Positions 1 through 6,957 of a stretch of 9,720 nucleotides of DNA are shown here, piece after piece; the first letter of the stretch is position 1; each line of letters starts with the position of its first letter. The position numbers and the translations under genes are program-made. The stretch lies in assembly GCA_028293225.1 (NCBI GenBank), contig JAQGPE010000076.1, forward strand, positions 1-9,720, in the 5' to 3' direction. The DNA is from Akkermansiaceae bacterium (lineage in GTDB: Bacteria > Verrucomicrobiota > Verrucomicrobiia > Verrucomicrobiales > Akkermansiaceae). The notes beneath the pieces were generated by a model, which worked only from the letters and a program-made list of their open reading frames with translations, did no database searches and had not been told where the DNA came from.

Positions 1-2
1 AA

Positions 3-152
3 TTCTTCCAGATGGGATTGCGCGACGGCATTTGGTCTGCTGTCAGCGAGTCCGTGACCGTGGCCGGCAGCGACGAGCGCCGCGCCAATCCCCGCAGCAT
101 CCCCGCCAAACTCCGCTGGGCGGTCAAAGCCCCTTCGACATCCCCACTCTGA
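3..152 (+). CDS. C-terminal end of an unrecognised upstream gene (partial)
   Basis: An open frame enters from the left edge and stops at TGA 150-152, leaving about 49 codons (start FFQMGLRDG, end KAPSTSPL). Nearly all third positions are C or G, as in the true genes nearby, while the other two forward frames here lack this bias or stop early. The stop shares base 152 with the ATG of the next gene (TGATG), a typical translationally coupled junction, so the two genes are probably co-transcribed. The fragment has no motif I recognise and the Ser/Pro-rich tail looks like a non-domain end, so no function is assigned. That it is coding is inferred from codon bias and the junction. Confidence 0.62.
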   Translation, partial: FFQMGLRDGIWSAVSESVTVAGSDERRANPRSIPAKLRWAVKAPSTSPL

Positions 153-1231
153 TGATCATCGCCCGCCTTTTGTGCACCGCCGTCCTTGTCGCCTCCTGCG
201 CTTTCGCTCAGGAAAAGACCATGAATGCCACCGAAGCCGCCAGTTTTGCGAAGCTCGCCATGGCGGGCATCGACCGCGAATACCCGAACAAGCCGAGCCA
301 CGTCTTCACCGGCCCGGTCGATCTGAAGACCCCGTCGCAACTGCACCCGGTTTTCTTCGGCAACTACGACTGGCACTCCTCCGTCCACGGCCACTGGATG
401 CTGATCCGCCTGCTGAAGTCCTTCCCGGACGCTCCCTTCGCCGCCGAGGTCCGCGCCAGCCTCAACAAGCGCCTCACGAAGGAAGGCCTGCAGGCCGAAG
501 CCGACTACTTCGAAGCTTCGAAAGAGAACCGCTCCTTCGAGCGCATGTACGGCTGGGCCTGGACCCTGCGGCTGGCCATGGAGCTGAAATCCTGGGACGA
601 CCCGGATGCGAAGCGCTGGTCGGAATCCTTCGCTCCTCTCGAAAAGGAGATCGTCACTCTGACCAAGGCCTACCTCCCGAAGCTGGAATACCCGGTCCGC
701 TGCGGCTTCCACCCGGAGAGCTCCTTCGCACTTTCCCAGACCCTCGACTACGCCCGAGCCGTCAAGGACGCCGACCTCGAAAAGCTGGTCATCGCCAAGG
801 CCCGGCAATTCTACGGCAAGGATCGTAATTACCCGTCGTCCTACGAACCTTCCGGCAACGACTTCTTCTCGCCCGGCCTCAACGTCGCCGACCTGATGCG
901 CCGCGTCCTGTCATCCGCTGACTTTTCGACCTGGCTCGATGCCTACCTGCCGGGCCTTGCGAAAGGGGAGGCGGGCAACCTGCTCACGCCGGTGAAAGTC
1001 AGCGACGTCACCGACCCGCAGCTCGTCCATCTCGCCGGCCTCGACCTCAACCGCGCCTGGGACATGCGCGGCATCGCCAGCGTGCTGCCCGAGTCCGACC
1101 CGCGCCACGACCTCCTGCTGAAGTCGGCCGACGCCCACTTCGCCGCCGGCCTCTCCTACGTCGACAGCGGCCACTACGAAGGCGAGCACTGGCTGGCTTC
1201 CTTCGCTGTCTACGCGATGACCGTAAAGTAG
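152..1231 (+). CDS. DUF2891 family protein, exported
   Basis: A 359-residue protein of the DUF2891 family, whose biochemical role is unknown to me. Visible family-type blocks are YPNKPSHV (44-51), DWHSSVHGHW (73-82), MYGWAWTLRLA (132-142), GFHPESSFAL (185-194), YEPSGNDFFSP (231-241), HLAGLDLNRAW (293-303) and YEGEHWLASFA (342-352). The many His, Trp, Glu and Asp residues in these blocks suggest an enzyme-like pocket, and the helical, Trp-rich pattern would fit an alpha/alpha barrel; both are inference. Residues 1-19 form a signal peptide with a hydrophobic core and an AFA-Q signal peptidase I site; VASC (13-16) could instead be a lipobox, so secreted or lipoprotein is open. The start at 152 is chosen because it begins the signal peptide and overlaps the upstream stop (TGATG). 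A longer frame from 32 would add 40 Arg/Pro-rich residues from the other gene's coding region. Confidence 0.88.
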   Translation: MIIARLLCTAVLVASCAFAQEKTMNATEAASFAKLAMAGIDREYPNKPSHVFTGPVDLKTPSQLHPVFFGNYDWHSSVHGHWMLIRLLKSFPDAPFAAEVRASLNKRLTKEGLQAEADYFEASKENRSFERMYGWAWTLRLAMELKSWDDPDAKRWSESFAPLEKEIVTLTKAYLPKLEYPVRCGFHPESSFALSQTLDYARAVKDADLEKLVIAKARQFYGKDRNYPSSYEPSGNDFFSPGLNVADLMRRVLSSADFSTWLDAYLPGLAKGEAGNLLTPVKVSDVTDPQLVHLAGLDLNRAWDMRGIASVLPESDPRHDLLLKSADAHFAAGLSYVDSGHYEGEHWLASFAVYAMTVK

Positions 1232-1296
1232 ATCTGTCGGCCCGCTGAACGCTTGTCGAAAGTGGCTGATGCGTCCCGCTTCCGCTCGGAAACCCA

Positions 1297-1320
1297 TGGC
1301 CGCAGGCCACTAATTTTAAT
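1297..1320 (+). terminator. Possible weak terminator after the DUF2891 gene
   Basis: TGGCC (1297-1301) and GGCCA (1305-1309) form a 5-bp stem around the loop GCA, followed by CTAATTTTAAT. It lies about 65 bases after the DUF2891 stop. The stem is short and the T-run is interrupted, so termination is only plausible. Confidence 0.35.
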
Positions 1321-1331
1321 CCTGGCGTCCC

Positions 1332-1351
1332 GCAACTTTGATCAAGGTTGC
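1332..1351. terminator. Near-perfect inverted repeat between convergent genes
   Basis: GCAACTTT (1332-1339) pairs with AAGGTTGC (1344-1351) around GATC, giving an 8-bp stem with one G-U pair in the plus-strand RNA. A short TTTG follows on the plus strand. It sits in the gap between the converging DUF2891 and isomerase genes, 26 bases after the isomerase stop, so it could act as a terminator in either direction. There is no strong U-tract on the minus side. Confidence 0.4.
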
Positions 1352-1377
1352 TTTGTAGTTGGCTTGGGGGGCTCTCT

Positions 1378-2247
1378 TCAAGGCAACCCCGCCAGAATCC
1401 CCTCCATCCGCCGCCCATACTCCACATAGCTGTCGTAGCTCTGCTGCCAATCCACCTGCGACTGATCCTTCACGTGGAAAACCGTCGCGACATGCGGCTC
1501 GATCGCCACCCACCCTTCAGACCCACCCGCCTTGGCATCCGCCAGGATCTCCGCAATCCGCCCATACCCCTCTCCGGGCATCGTATAAATCGGCTCCACC
1601 CCATCCAGAGCCGGACTGATGCAGTCCTTCACATGGATGTGCACCACCTCCTCGCTGACCGCCGTCCAGAACTCCCACGGATCCTGCCAAGGCGCCGGCG
1701 CCGGCTTCGAACGATCCCGCTGAAACACCGGATTGCCTGTATCAAAAATCAGCTTCAAGCCGGGCACTTCCTCTAACAGCCGCAGCGTGTGGGCAGGGGA
1801 GAAGCCACCCCAGTTCATGCAGTTCTCATGCGCCGCCGTCAGCCCCGCCTCCGCGAAACGATCCACAATGATCCTCAATCTGCGAAAGCGCTCCTTCTCC
1901 TGCTGATCCTCGCCCCACGGTTCCTGCGCGTAAGACATGATCCGGATCAGCGGCGTCCCCAGACGCTGCATCCGCGGAATCGCGCGATCGATTTCCGTCA
2001 GCGTGATCTCGAAATCGCTGCCGATCTTCTTGCCCCAGTTCGCGATGATCGAGCCGAACTCCGGCACCTGAATCCCCGCGGCATCCAGTTGGTCCGCCAC
2101 CTCCTCGAAGCGCGCCTGCGGCAGCTCGTGGAGATTCACGCCATCGATCGCCCGTGCGGAAATCGCACTCCAGCCCAGTTCTCGGGTGGCGCGGATCTGG
2201 GTGGCTAGATCGCGGCCCGCTTCGTCGGCAAATCCGGTGAGTTTCAT
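1378..2247 (-). CDS. Sugar phosphate isomerase/epimerase (TIM barrel)
   Basis: A 289-residue cytoplasmic protein of the xylose-isomerase-like TIM-barrel superfamily (AP_endonuc_2 fold: sugar isomerases, epimerases and inosose dehydratases). The usual metal site is visible: Glu141 in AHENCMNWGG, Asp169 in IFDTGNP, His205 in HIHVKD and Glu250 in AIEPH. The PGEGYGRI stretch (225-232) matches the PGEG loop common in the family. Length is typical and there is no signal peptide. The start at 2247 overlaps the stop of the upstream oxidoreductase (ATGA), so the two are translationally coupled. Family members act on ketoses, keto-inositols or 3-keto-sugars, often with a Gfo/Idh/MocA partner as here. 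The exact substrate cannot be read from sequence. Confidence 0.88.
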   Translation of the reverse strand: MKLTGFADEAGRDLATQIRATRELGWSAISARAIDGVNLHELPQARFEEVADQLDAAGIQVPEFGSIIANWGKKIGSDFEITLTEIDRAIPRMQRLGTPLIRIMSYAQEPWGEDQQEKERFRRLRIIVDRFAEAGLTAAHENCMNWGGFSPAHTLRLLEEVPGLKLIFDTGNPVFQRDRSKPAPAPWQDPWEFWTAVSEEVVHIHVKDCISPALDGVEPIYTMPGEGYGRIAEILADAKAGGSEGWVAIEPHVATVFHVKDQSQVDWQQSYDSYVEYGRRMEGILAGLP

Positions 2248-3293
2248 GCTTGGGGAAAGGTAGTCCGGCCGTTGTTGCGGGCACTCTCGTAGATGGCTTC
2301 GATCAGCGCGACCGATTTCCGCGCCTCCTTGGCGGAGGTGGCAGGCTCGCGGCCTTCACGGATCGCCGCCACCACTTCTTCGAAATTCCGCTGGTGCTGG
2401 TGGAAGTTGATCGCCTTGGGGTCATTCGCTCCCAGTCCGGCCTGTTGGCCTTTCATCAGCGTCTGGTGCACCCGTTCATCCTCCGGCCGCTCTTCGCGGA
2501 AATCCCACAGTTCAAAGGATTCATCCGCCAGAAACACCGACCCATCCGTGCCGCACAGTTGCACCCGTGCGGGATGCCCCGCCTTCGACCACGTGCAGGT
2601 CGAACCCTCGATCACCCCGCGCGCACCGCTCTCGAACTCCAGAATCGCCACCGCGATGTCCTCCACCTCGATCCCCGTATGCGCCAGGCACGCGGCATTC
2701 GCCTGCACCGATTTCACCGGCCCGGCCAGATGCAACAGGGCATCGATGGTATGGATCGACTGGTTCATCAGCGCGCCGCCGCCATCCAGCTTCCAGGTCC
2801 CGCGCCACTCGGCCGAGTCGTAGTAAGCCTGGTCGCGGAACCACTTCACGTAGCAGGACGCCGAAGTCAGCTTGCCGAACCTCCCACCCTCGACCGCCTT
2901 CTTAAAAGCATCCATCCCCGGGTGAAAGCGCCGGTTCAGGATCGCCGCCAGCGTCCTCCCTCGCTTCTGCGCCGCCGCGATCATTTCGTCGATCCGCTCC
3001 ACCGTCACCTCCAGCGGCTTCTCGCAGACCACATGCTTGCCCGCTGCCATCGCCGCCAACGCAGGCTCCAGGTGTGCCCCGGAAGGCGTGGCGATCGTCA
3101 CGATCTCCAGCTCCGGATCCGCCAGGAACTCCCCGAGCTCCGTGTAAGCCTTCGCCCCATGGGCCGACGCCAGCTTTTCCGCCGCGTCCGCCCTCGGCGC
3201 ATAGACCGAGCGCAGGGACGAACCTTCCATCGCCTCAATCGCCTTGGCGTGAAACTGGCCGATCATCCCGGCGCCGATGATTCCAAAATTCAT
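2244..3293 (-). CDS. Gfo/Idh/MocA family NAD(P)-dependent oxidoreductase
   Basis: A 349-residue dehydrogenase. The N-terminal Rossmann fold starts at once with GAGMIG (7-12), the dinucleotide-binding loop. The family hallmark EKP is at 91-93 (CEKPLEV), Lys92 being the expected catalytic lysine. NRRFHP (120-125) and GGGALMNQSIHTID (171-184), with His181 and Asp184, match the C-terminal catalytic and substrate-binding segment. Length is typical, and there is no signal peptide or Tat motif, so it is cytoplasmic. Relatives oxidise or reduce hydroxyls of glucose, inositols, amino sugars and glycosides. It is first in an operon with the isomerase and divergent from a sugar-type MFS transporter, suggesting sequential action on one imported sugar. 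The MNFGIIGAG start leaves the normal two to three residues before the first beta strand. No Shine-Dalgarno is visible. Confidence 0.93.
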   Translation of the reverse strand: MNFGIIGAGMIGQFHAKAIEAMEGSSLRSVYAPRADAAEKLASAHGAKAYTELGEFLADPELEIVTIATPSGAHLEPALAAMAAGKHVVCEKPLEVTVERIDEMIAAAQKRGRTLAAILNRRFHPGMDAFKKAVEGGRFGKLTSASCYVKWFRDQAYYDSAEWRGTWKLDGGGALMNQSIHTIDALLHLAGPVKSVQANAACLAHTGIEVEDIAVAILEFESGARGVIEGSTCTWSKAGHPARVQLCGTDGSVFLADESFELWDFREERPEDERVHQTLMKGQQAGLGANDPKAINFHQHQRNFEEVVAAIREGREPATSAKEARKSVALIEAIYESARNNGRTTFPQA

Positions 3294-3483
3294 TGATAGA
3301 GTCTGAGCTTGGGCTGCGTCACAGATACGCGAGGGCTGTATGACAGGATGTGCACGGAGGCTTCAATGGCAAAGAAAGACGGCGGAGCAGGTTTTGTCGA
3401 GACGTCGCTCCGTCCGGACCGTCTTTCATGCTTGCCGGATCACTCCGGCCACTCTGGAGTGAGCAAACCCAAGTTTCGTTCGA
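3294..3483. promoter_or_regulatory. Divergent intergenic region with a hairpin or operator-like inverted repeat
   Basis: This 190-bp spacer must hold promoters for both the minus-strand oxidoreductase/isomerase operon and the plus-strand transporter. I cannot identify convincing -35/-10 pairs. The clearest structure is CACTCC (3441-3446) against GGAGTG (3456-3461) with a 9-base centre, a 21-base inverted repeat about 22 bases upstream of the transporter ATG. The palindrome GTCCGGAC lies at 3412-3419, and GCGT (3316-3319) faces ACGC (3327-3330). The 3441-3461 repeat could be a regulator operator or an mRNA leader hairpin. No regulator gene is adjacent. Confidence 0.45.
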
Positions 3484-4950
3484 ATGCAAAATCTGTCTGA
3501 CAACTCGCCCGAAGCCGGGGCCGGCTGGTGGTCCCGCCTGGAGACCTACCAGAAGCTGGTATTCATCGTGGCCGCCGCGGCGTGGATGTTCGACTGCCTC
3601 GACCAGCAGCTCTTCAACCTGGCCCGAAAGCCCGCCATGGCCGCCCTGGTTTCGAACCCCGACGACCGCGGCTTCTACGGCGGCATCGCCACCATGGTCT
3701 TCATGCTGGGGTGGGGGACCGGCGGGATGATCTTCGGCTCGCTCGGCGACCGCTACGGACGGGTGAAAATGCTCGCGATCACCATCGCCCTCTACTCCAT
3801 CGCCACCGGCCTCTCCGCCCTCTCCGTCCACATCACCGACTTCTGCATCTACCGCTTCATCACCGGCCTCGGCGTCGGTGGCGTCTTCGGCCTCTCCGTC
3901 GCGGTGGTCGCGGACACCCTCCCGACCCAGGGCCGCACCCGGGCCTTGGGGGTGCTGCAGTCCTTCTCGACCGTCGGCAATGTCGGCGCCGGCCTGATTG
4001 GCCTCGCCATGGCCGGCAGCAACCTCGGCTGGAAATCGCTCTTCCTCATCGGCGCGGTCCCGGCCCTGCTCACCGCCAGCATCCAGTTCAAAATGAAGGA
4101 GCCGCAGCAGTGGCTCGAATCCCGCGACCGCACCCTCGCCGCCGGCCGCAAAGCTGGTTCCTACAAGGAACTCTTCGGCTCCCCCCGCTGGCGCCGCCAC
4201 TCCGTCTTCGGCGTGCTCCTCTGCTGCGCCGGCGTCGTCGGCCTGTGGGGCATCGGCGTGTTCTCCAGCGACATGGTCAACGACATCGTCACCCGCAACA
4301 TGACAGTGCTCGGAAAGTCCGCCGTGGAGATCGGCCAGGCGGTCCCGGTGTGGGCCTCCATGAACCTCCTCTCCTTCAATGTCGGCGGCTACGCCGGCAT
4401 GCTGGCCTTCACCTACGCCACCGAGAGGGTGGGCCGTCGCAAGGCTTTCGCCTTCTTCTTTACCGGCGCCCTGCTCGCCACCGTCTTCGCCTATCAGAAA
4501 ATGAACGGCGCCACCGTGCTGCCGTTCCTGAAGGGAGACGGCCAGATCATGGCCGCGCTGCGCTCCGACATCCCCTGGCTGGCCGCCATCATGGGCTTCT
4601 TCCAGCTCTCGGTCTTCGCCGGCTTCTCCATCTATCTCCCGGAACTCTTCCCCGACCGCCTGCGCTCCACCGGCACGTCTTTCTGCTACAATGTCGGTCG
4701 CTACCTCGCCGCCACCGCCCCCTTCACGCTGGCCCAGATGGCCACGTCACTCGGCAAGTCAGCCCAGGAAAAAGCCGTCGCGGCACTCCCCACCGACGCC
4801 ATCACCTCCGTCATCGCGATCGCCAAAACCACCGCGAAAATCGACGCCTTCCGCAACTCCGCCTCCATGATGAGCCTCGTCTTCCTGCTCGGCATCGTGG
4901 TCCTGCCCTTCCTGCCGGAAACCAAAGGCCAGCGCCTCCCCGAAGACTGA
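3484..4950 (+). CDS. MFS transporter, sugar/metabolite symporter type
   Basis: A 488-residue inner-membrane protein with the 12-helix pattern of the major facilitator superfamily. The first hydrophobic segment is near 25-45. The motif A loop GSLGDRYGRVK (85-95) follows helix 2, and RFITGLGVGGVFG (124-136) is the usual helix-4 motif. A cytoplasmic loop near 205-245 (starting KEPQQWLESRD, a weak version of PESPRWL) separates the halves. The second half has ERVGRRK (314-320), YLPELFPDRLRSTG (384-397) and a terminal LPETKGQRLPE, all typical of sugar-porter and related proton-symporter branches. Substrate is probably a sugar, polyol or organic acid; the divergent Gfo/Idh and isomerase genes favour a sugar or glycoside. 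A long loop between hydrophobic segments near 425-458 (ending AKTTAKIDAFRNSA) is less typical. No Shine-Dalgarno precedes the ATG. Confidence 0.9.
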   Translation: MQNLSDNSPEAGAGWWSRLETYQKLVFIVAAAAWMFDCLDQQLFNLARKPAMAALVSNPDDRGFYGGIATMVFMLGWGTGGMIFGSLGDRYGRVKMLAITIALYSIATGLSALSVHITDFCIYRFITGLGVGGVFGLSVAVVADTLPTQGRTRALGVLQSFSTVGNVGAGLIGLAMAGSNLGWKSLFLIGAVPALLTASIQFKMKEPQQWLESRDRTLAAGRKAGSYKELFGSPRWRRHSVFGVLLCCAGVVGLWGIGVFSSDMVNDIVTRNMTVLGKSAVEIGQAVPVWASMNLLSFNVGGYAGMLAFTYATERVGRRKAFAFFFTGALLATVFAYQKMNGATVLPFLKGDGQIMAALRSDIPWLAAIMGFFQLSVFAGFSIYLPELFPDRLRSTGTSFCYNVGRYLAATAPFTLAQMATSLGKSAQEKAVAALPTDAITSVIAIAKTTAKIDAFRNSASMMSLVFLLGIVVLPFLPETKGQRLPED

Positions 4951-4956
4951 CCGGGA

Positions 4957-5192
4957 AAGGCAGGCCTTGCAGAGGCAGGAAAATCAAGAAGCCACTATAA
5001 CTGCGAGACCCGTTGCCCTGTGTGCCAAAGGCACTGCGGATCAGAGCCCGGGGTTGCGCGCAGCGCTACCCCGGGGACGTGCCACGCCATCACCTACGCC
5101 AAAGGCGTTGTGGACGGGCGGTGCCGCAACGACCTCAAGGCCACCTCCGTCAAAAGCCAGCATTGGGAAGGGATCTCAGGATGGCCTGCCTT
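4957..5192. repeat. Composite multi-hairpin palindromic element bounded by 10-bp inverted repeats
   Basis: This non-coding block starts 6 bases after the transporter stop. AAGGCAGGCC (4957-4966) is exactly inverted at 5183-5192. Between them lie GTGCC-AAA-GGCAC (5022-5034); a very strong hairpin with stem CCCGGGGT (5047-5054)/ACCCCGGG (5068-5075), whose inside continues after a T-T mismatch as GCGC-GCA-GCGC (5056-5066); ACGCC-AAA-GGCGT (5096-5108); and a weaker stem pairing GACGG (5113-5117) with CCGTC (5147-5151) and GGTG (5120-5123) with CACC (5142-5145). Two hairpins share the form xCC-AAA-GGx. No open frame here looks coding. The layout resembles the GC-rich palindromic repeats scattered between genes in PVC bacteria. 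It has no U-tract, so it is not a standard intrinsic terminator. Copy number elsewhere in the genome is unknown from this window. Confidence 0.6.
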
Positions 5193-5210
5193 CACCTCAT
5201 TTCCGAAATC

Positions 5211-5285
5211 CAAATCCCTGCCTTTTTGCCTTTAATCTGTGTAATCAGCGTAATCCGAAAAATCTGTGAACCACCGGCCCGAAGC
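5211..5285 (+). repeat. Dispersed AATC-type repeat, copy A
   Basis: This matches the copy at 6891-6957 in the same orientation. Both start CAAATCCCTGCCTTT and end GGCCCGAAGC. Copy A carries 8 extra bases near 5226-5233. In the last 52 bases I count 45 identities. The core is four 9-base units: AATCTGTGT (5234), AATCAGCGT (5243), AATCCGAAA (5252) and AATCTGTGA (5261). It lies about 40 bases beyond the pyruvate kinase stop. Similar AATCTGTGT-like repeats are familiar between genes in several environmental bacterial groups; that comparison is from memory. Its function is unknown. Confidence 0.8.
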
Positions 5286-5319
5286 CCCGGAGAGATTTGC
5301 TAACCCATCTCCCCGGCTT
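5282..5319. other. Hairpin at the end of repeat copy A, just beyond pyk
   Basis: AAGCC (5282-5286) pairs with GGCTT (5315-5319) and GGAGA (5289-5293) pairs with TCTCC (5308-5312). A 2x2 internal loop separates the two 5-bp stems and the terminal loop is 14 bases. It begins 6 bases after the pyk stop on the minus strand, so it could protect or end the pyk transcript, but no U-tract follows on that strand. Its outer AAGC/GCTT pairs recur in the hairpin after copy B. Confidence 0.5.
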
Positions 5320-5325
5320 TGGCTG

Positions 5326-6729
5326 TTACGCGTGGTGCAGTAAAATCGAATTCGCCGCAAAGTGATCCGAAAGAATATCGGAAACGATCACCAATGGCGT
5401 CCCCGGCCGCACGAGGTTCTTCGAGCGTAACAAATCAATCGCCCGCTGGATCGTCTCGTCGATCGTCGCCGCGAAGTGCAGCTTGAATGCCTCGATGTTT
5501 CGCGTCATCGCCAGTTGCCGGCAGACGCGTTCCTTCGGCGTGAAGGCATAGAAGCCATTCGTCTTCGGCCGCAGCATCGCCGTATGGTTGGCCATCACGC
5601 CGCGACGCGTCAGCACGATCAGCCGCGCGTCCGGCAGCGAATCGACCAGCGTCACCGCCGCCCGCGCCGCCTTCTGGCGCTCGTCGCGCAGCAGCACACT
5701 CTGGCCAAATCCCAAACCACCGGTGCGCTCGATGCGGGTGGTGATCCGCACCAGGGCATCCATACAGCGCAGCGGATTCAGGCCGACACTCGTTTCCCCG
5801 GAAAGCATCAGCGCATCGGCTTCCTCATAGGCCGCGTTGGCCACGTCGGTCACCTCCGCACGGGTCGGCGTCGGATTGGTGATCATCGACTCCAGCAACT
5901 GCGTGGCGACGATCACCCGCTTGCCGAGTTCATGGCAGCGCTTGATGATCCGGCGCTGCAGGATCGGCAACTCCTCGAAATCCACTTCCACGCCCAGGTC
6001 GCCGCGCGCGATCATGATCACGTCGGTCGCCTGGATGATCGAGTCGATGTTGCGGATCGCCTCCTGGTCCTCAATCTTCGCTACGACCTGCGCCGTACTT
6101 TCGGCCGCTTCGATCAAGCCGCGCAGTTCCCGCACGTGGGCGGCATCGCGAACAAAGGAGCCGGCGATGTAGTCGGCGTCGCACTCGACCGCCAGAGCCA
6201 GATCGACCCGGTCCTTTTCGGTCAGAGCCGGGAGATTGAGGCGCGTCCCGGGCAGGTTGATGTGGCGGCGCGAACCCAGCTTTCCGGCCGTCTTCACCTC
6301 GCAAATGATCCGGTCTTCCTTCTTGGTCTGGATCAGCATCAGCATGGTGCCGTTGTCGACCACCAGCGTGCGGCCTTCCGCGACATCGTCCATCAGGCCA
6401 TCGTAGTTGACGGTGGTGGACAGCTCGATCGACGGTTCGGTGCCGGTCTTCCGGAACTCGACCAGATCGCCGATCTTCAGATCATACGGCGTCGGCAGGT
6501 CGCCGGTGCGGATCGAGGGGCCGGTCAGGTCGAAAAGCACGGCCGCGTAGATTTCCCGGGTCGCGGCCTGGGCTCGCACCCGCTTCGCCATCTCCCGGGC
6601 CCACTCGTGTTTCGCGTGGCTCATGTTGAGCCGGAAAACATTGGCCCCCATGTCGAGGAGTTGACCGATGACTTCCTCGCTCTCCGTTGCCGGGCCGAGG
6701 GTGACGATTAGCTTAGTTCTGCGGGGCAT
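5326..6729 (-). CDS. pyk: Pyruvate kinase
   Basis: A 467-residue glycolytic enzyme transferring phosphate from phosphoenolpyruvate to ADP. Family features in order: KLIVTLGPATES (6-17); RLNMSH (33-38), with Asn35 and Ser37 as expected K+ ligands; DLTGPSIRTG (67-76), the usual DxKGPEIRTG segment; the B domain at about 78-175; AGSFVRDAAHV (189-199); catalytic Lys218 with Glu220 in AKIED; the ARGDLG metal site with Asp244 (241-246); ATQLLESM (275-282) with Thr276; and LSGETSVG (309-316). A normal C-domain follows. Oddly, the position that is Glu117 in rabbit muscle enzyme (Lys in K+-independent enzymes) is Ser72 here, and the nearby Lys114 position is Thr69. I chose ATG 6729 because it gives the standard N-terminus. 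An upstream in-frame ATG at 6852 would add 41 non-conserved residues. The gene lies between two direct repeats. Confidence 0.96.
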   Translation of the reverse strand: MPRRTKLIVTLGPATESEEVIGQLLDMGANVFRLNMSHAKHEWAREMAKRVRAQAATREIYAAVLFDLTGPSIRTGDLPTPYDLKIGDLVEFRKTGTEPSIELSTTVNYDGLMDDVAEGRTLVVDNGTMLMLIQTKKEDRIICEVKTAGKLGSRRHINLPGTRLNLPALTEKDRVDLALAVECDADYIAGSFVRDAAHVRELRGLIEAAESTAQVVAKIEDQEAIRNIDSIIQATDVIMIARGDLGVEVDFEELPILQRRIIKRCHELGKRVIVATQLLESMITNPTPTRAEVTDVANAAYEEADALMLSGETSVGLNPLRCMDALVRITTRIERTGGLGFGQSVLLRDERQKAARAAVTLVDSLPDARLIVLTRRGVMANHTAMLRPKTNGFYAFTPKERVCRQLAMTRNIEAFKLHFAATIDETIQRAIDLLRSKNLVRPGTPLVIVSDILSDHFAANSILLHHA

Positions 6730-6890
6730 GGACGGATGGAGATTGAGACCGGAGACCTGAGTAGTCGAGCGGTACAAGTGCATGCGTCGTGCCGGATTCG
6801 CCGCAAGCTTTTCCAGTCCTCGCCCATGAAACGAATCTTGTCGACCTCTCAAAACTTCCAGAACCCAAGCAGCCTCGCTGACCTCAAACC
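6730..6890. promoter_or_regulatory. pyk upstream region, no clear promoter
   Basis: This is the part of the 267-bp pyk-prfA spacer not taken by the repeat. It must hold the pyk promoter if pyk is not read through from prfA. I see no convincing -35/-10 pair and no Shine-Dalgarno; the bases just before the ATG read CAATCTCCATCCGTCC on the minus strand. The frame stays open through part of it but lacks conserved sequence. Confidence 0.35.
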
Positions 6891-6957
6891 CAAATCCCTG
6901 CCTTTAATCTGCGTAATCAGCGTAATCCGAAAAATCGGTGAGAAATTGGCCCGAAGC
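6891..6957 (+). repeat. Dispersed AATC-type repeat, copy B
   Basis: This is the second copy of the element at 5211-5285, in the same orientation and 8 bases shorter. Its four 9-base units are AATCTGCGT (6906), AATCAGCGT (6915), AATCCGAAA (6924) and AATCGGTGA (6933). Differences from copy A cluster in a 6-base patch just before the conserved GGCCCGAAGC end. It lies between the prfA stop and the pyk promoter region, so the two copies bracket pyk. Confidence 0.8.

Noticed and set aside
2250..3296. A 348-codon frame opposite the oxidoreductase
   Set aside because: Arg/His/Leu-rich with no domain; the opposite strand carries an intact Gfo/Idh/MocA protein.
3309..3500. A 63-codon frame in the divergent spacer
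   Set aside because: No recognisable sequence, overlaps the MFS start, and lacks the strong GC third-position pattern of the real genes.
3319..4200. A 293-codon open frame antisense to the MFS gene, Gly/Glu/Ala-rich
   Set aside because: It is a by-product of strong GC third-position bias opposite the MFS gene. It has low complexity and no motif, while the plus frame has clear MFS motifs.
3528..5000. A 490-codon plus-strand frame overlapping the MFS gene
   Set aside because: An Arg/Pro/His-rich translation typical of a shifted frame of a GC-rich gene.
5234..5269. The four AATC units as a CRISPR or iteron array
   Set aside because: The 9-base units are contiguous and degenerate without spacers, occur at two intergenic sites, and no cas or replication gene is nearby.
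4967..5303. Three overlapping 70-100 codon frames in the spacer after the MFS gene
   Set aside because: They run through the hairpin element and the dispersed repeat, with no coding bias or motifs.
5476..6711. A 411-codon frame opposite pyk
   Set aside because: Composition typical of an antisense shadow; pyk is complete with all active-site motifs.
6730..6852. N-terminal extension of pyruvate kinase
   Set aside because: The 41 extra residues are not conserved, and MPRRTKLIVTLGPA is the normal start.
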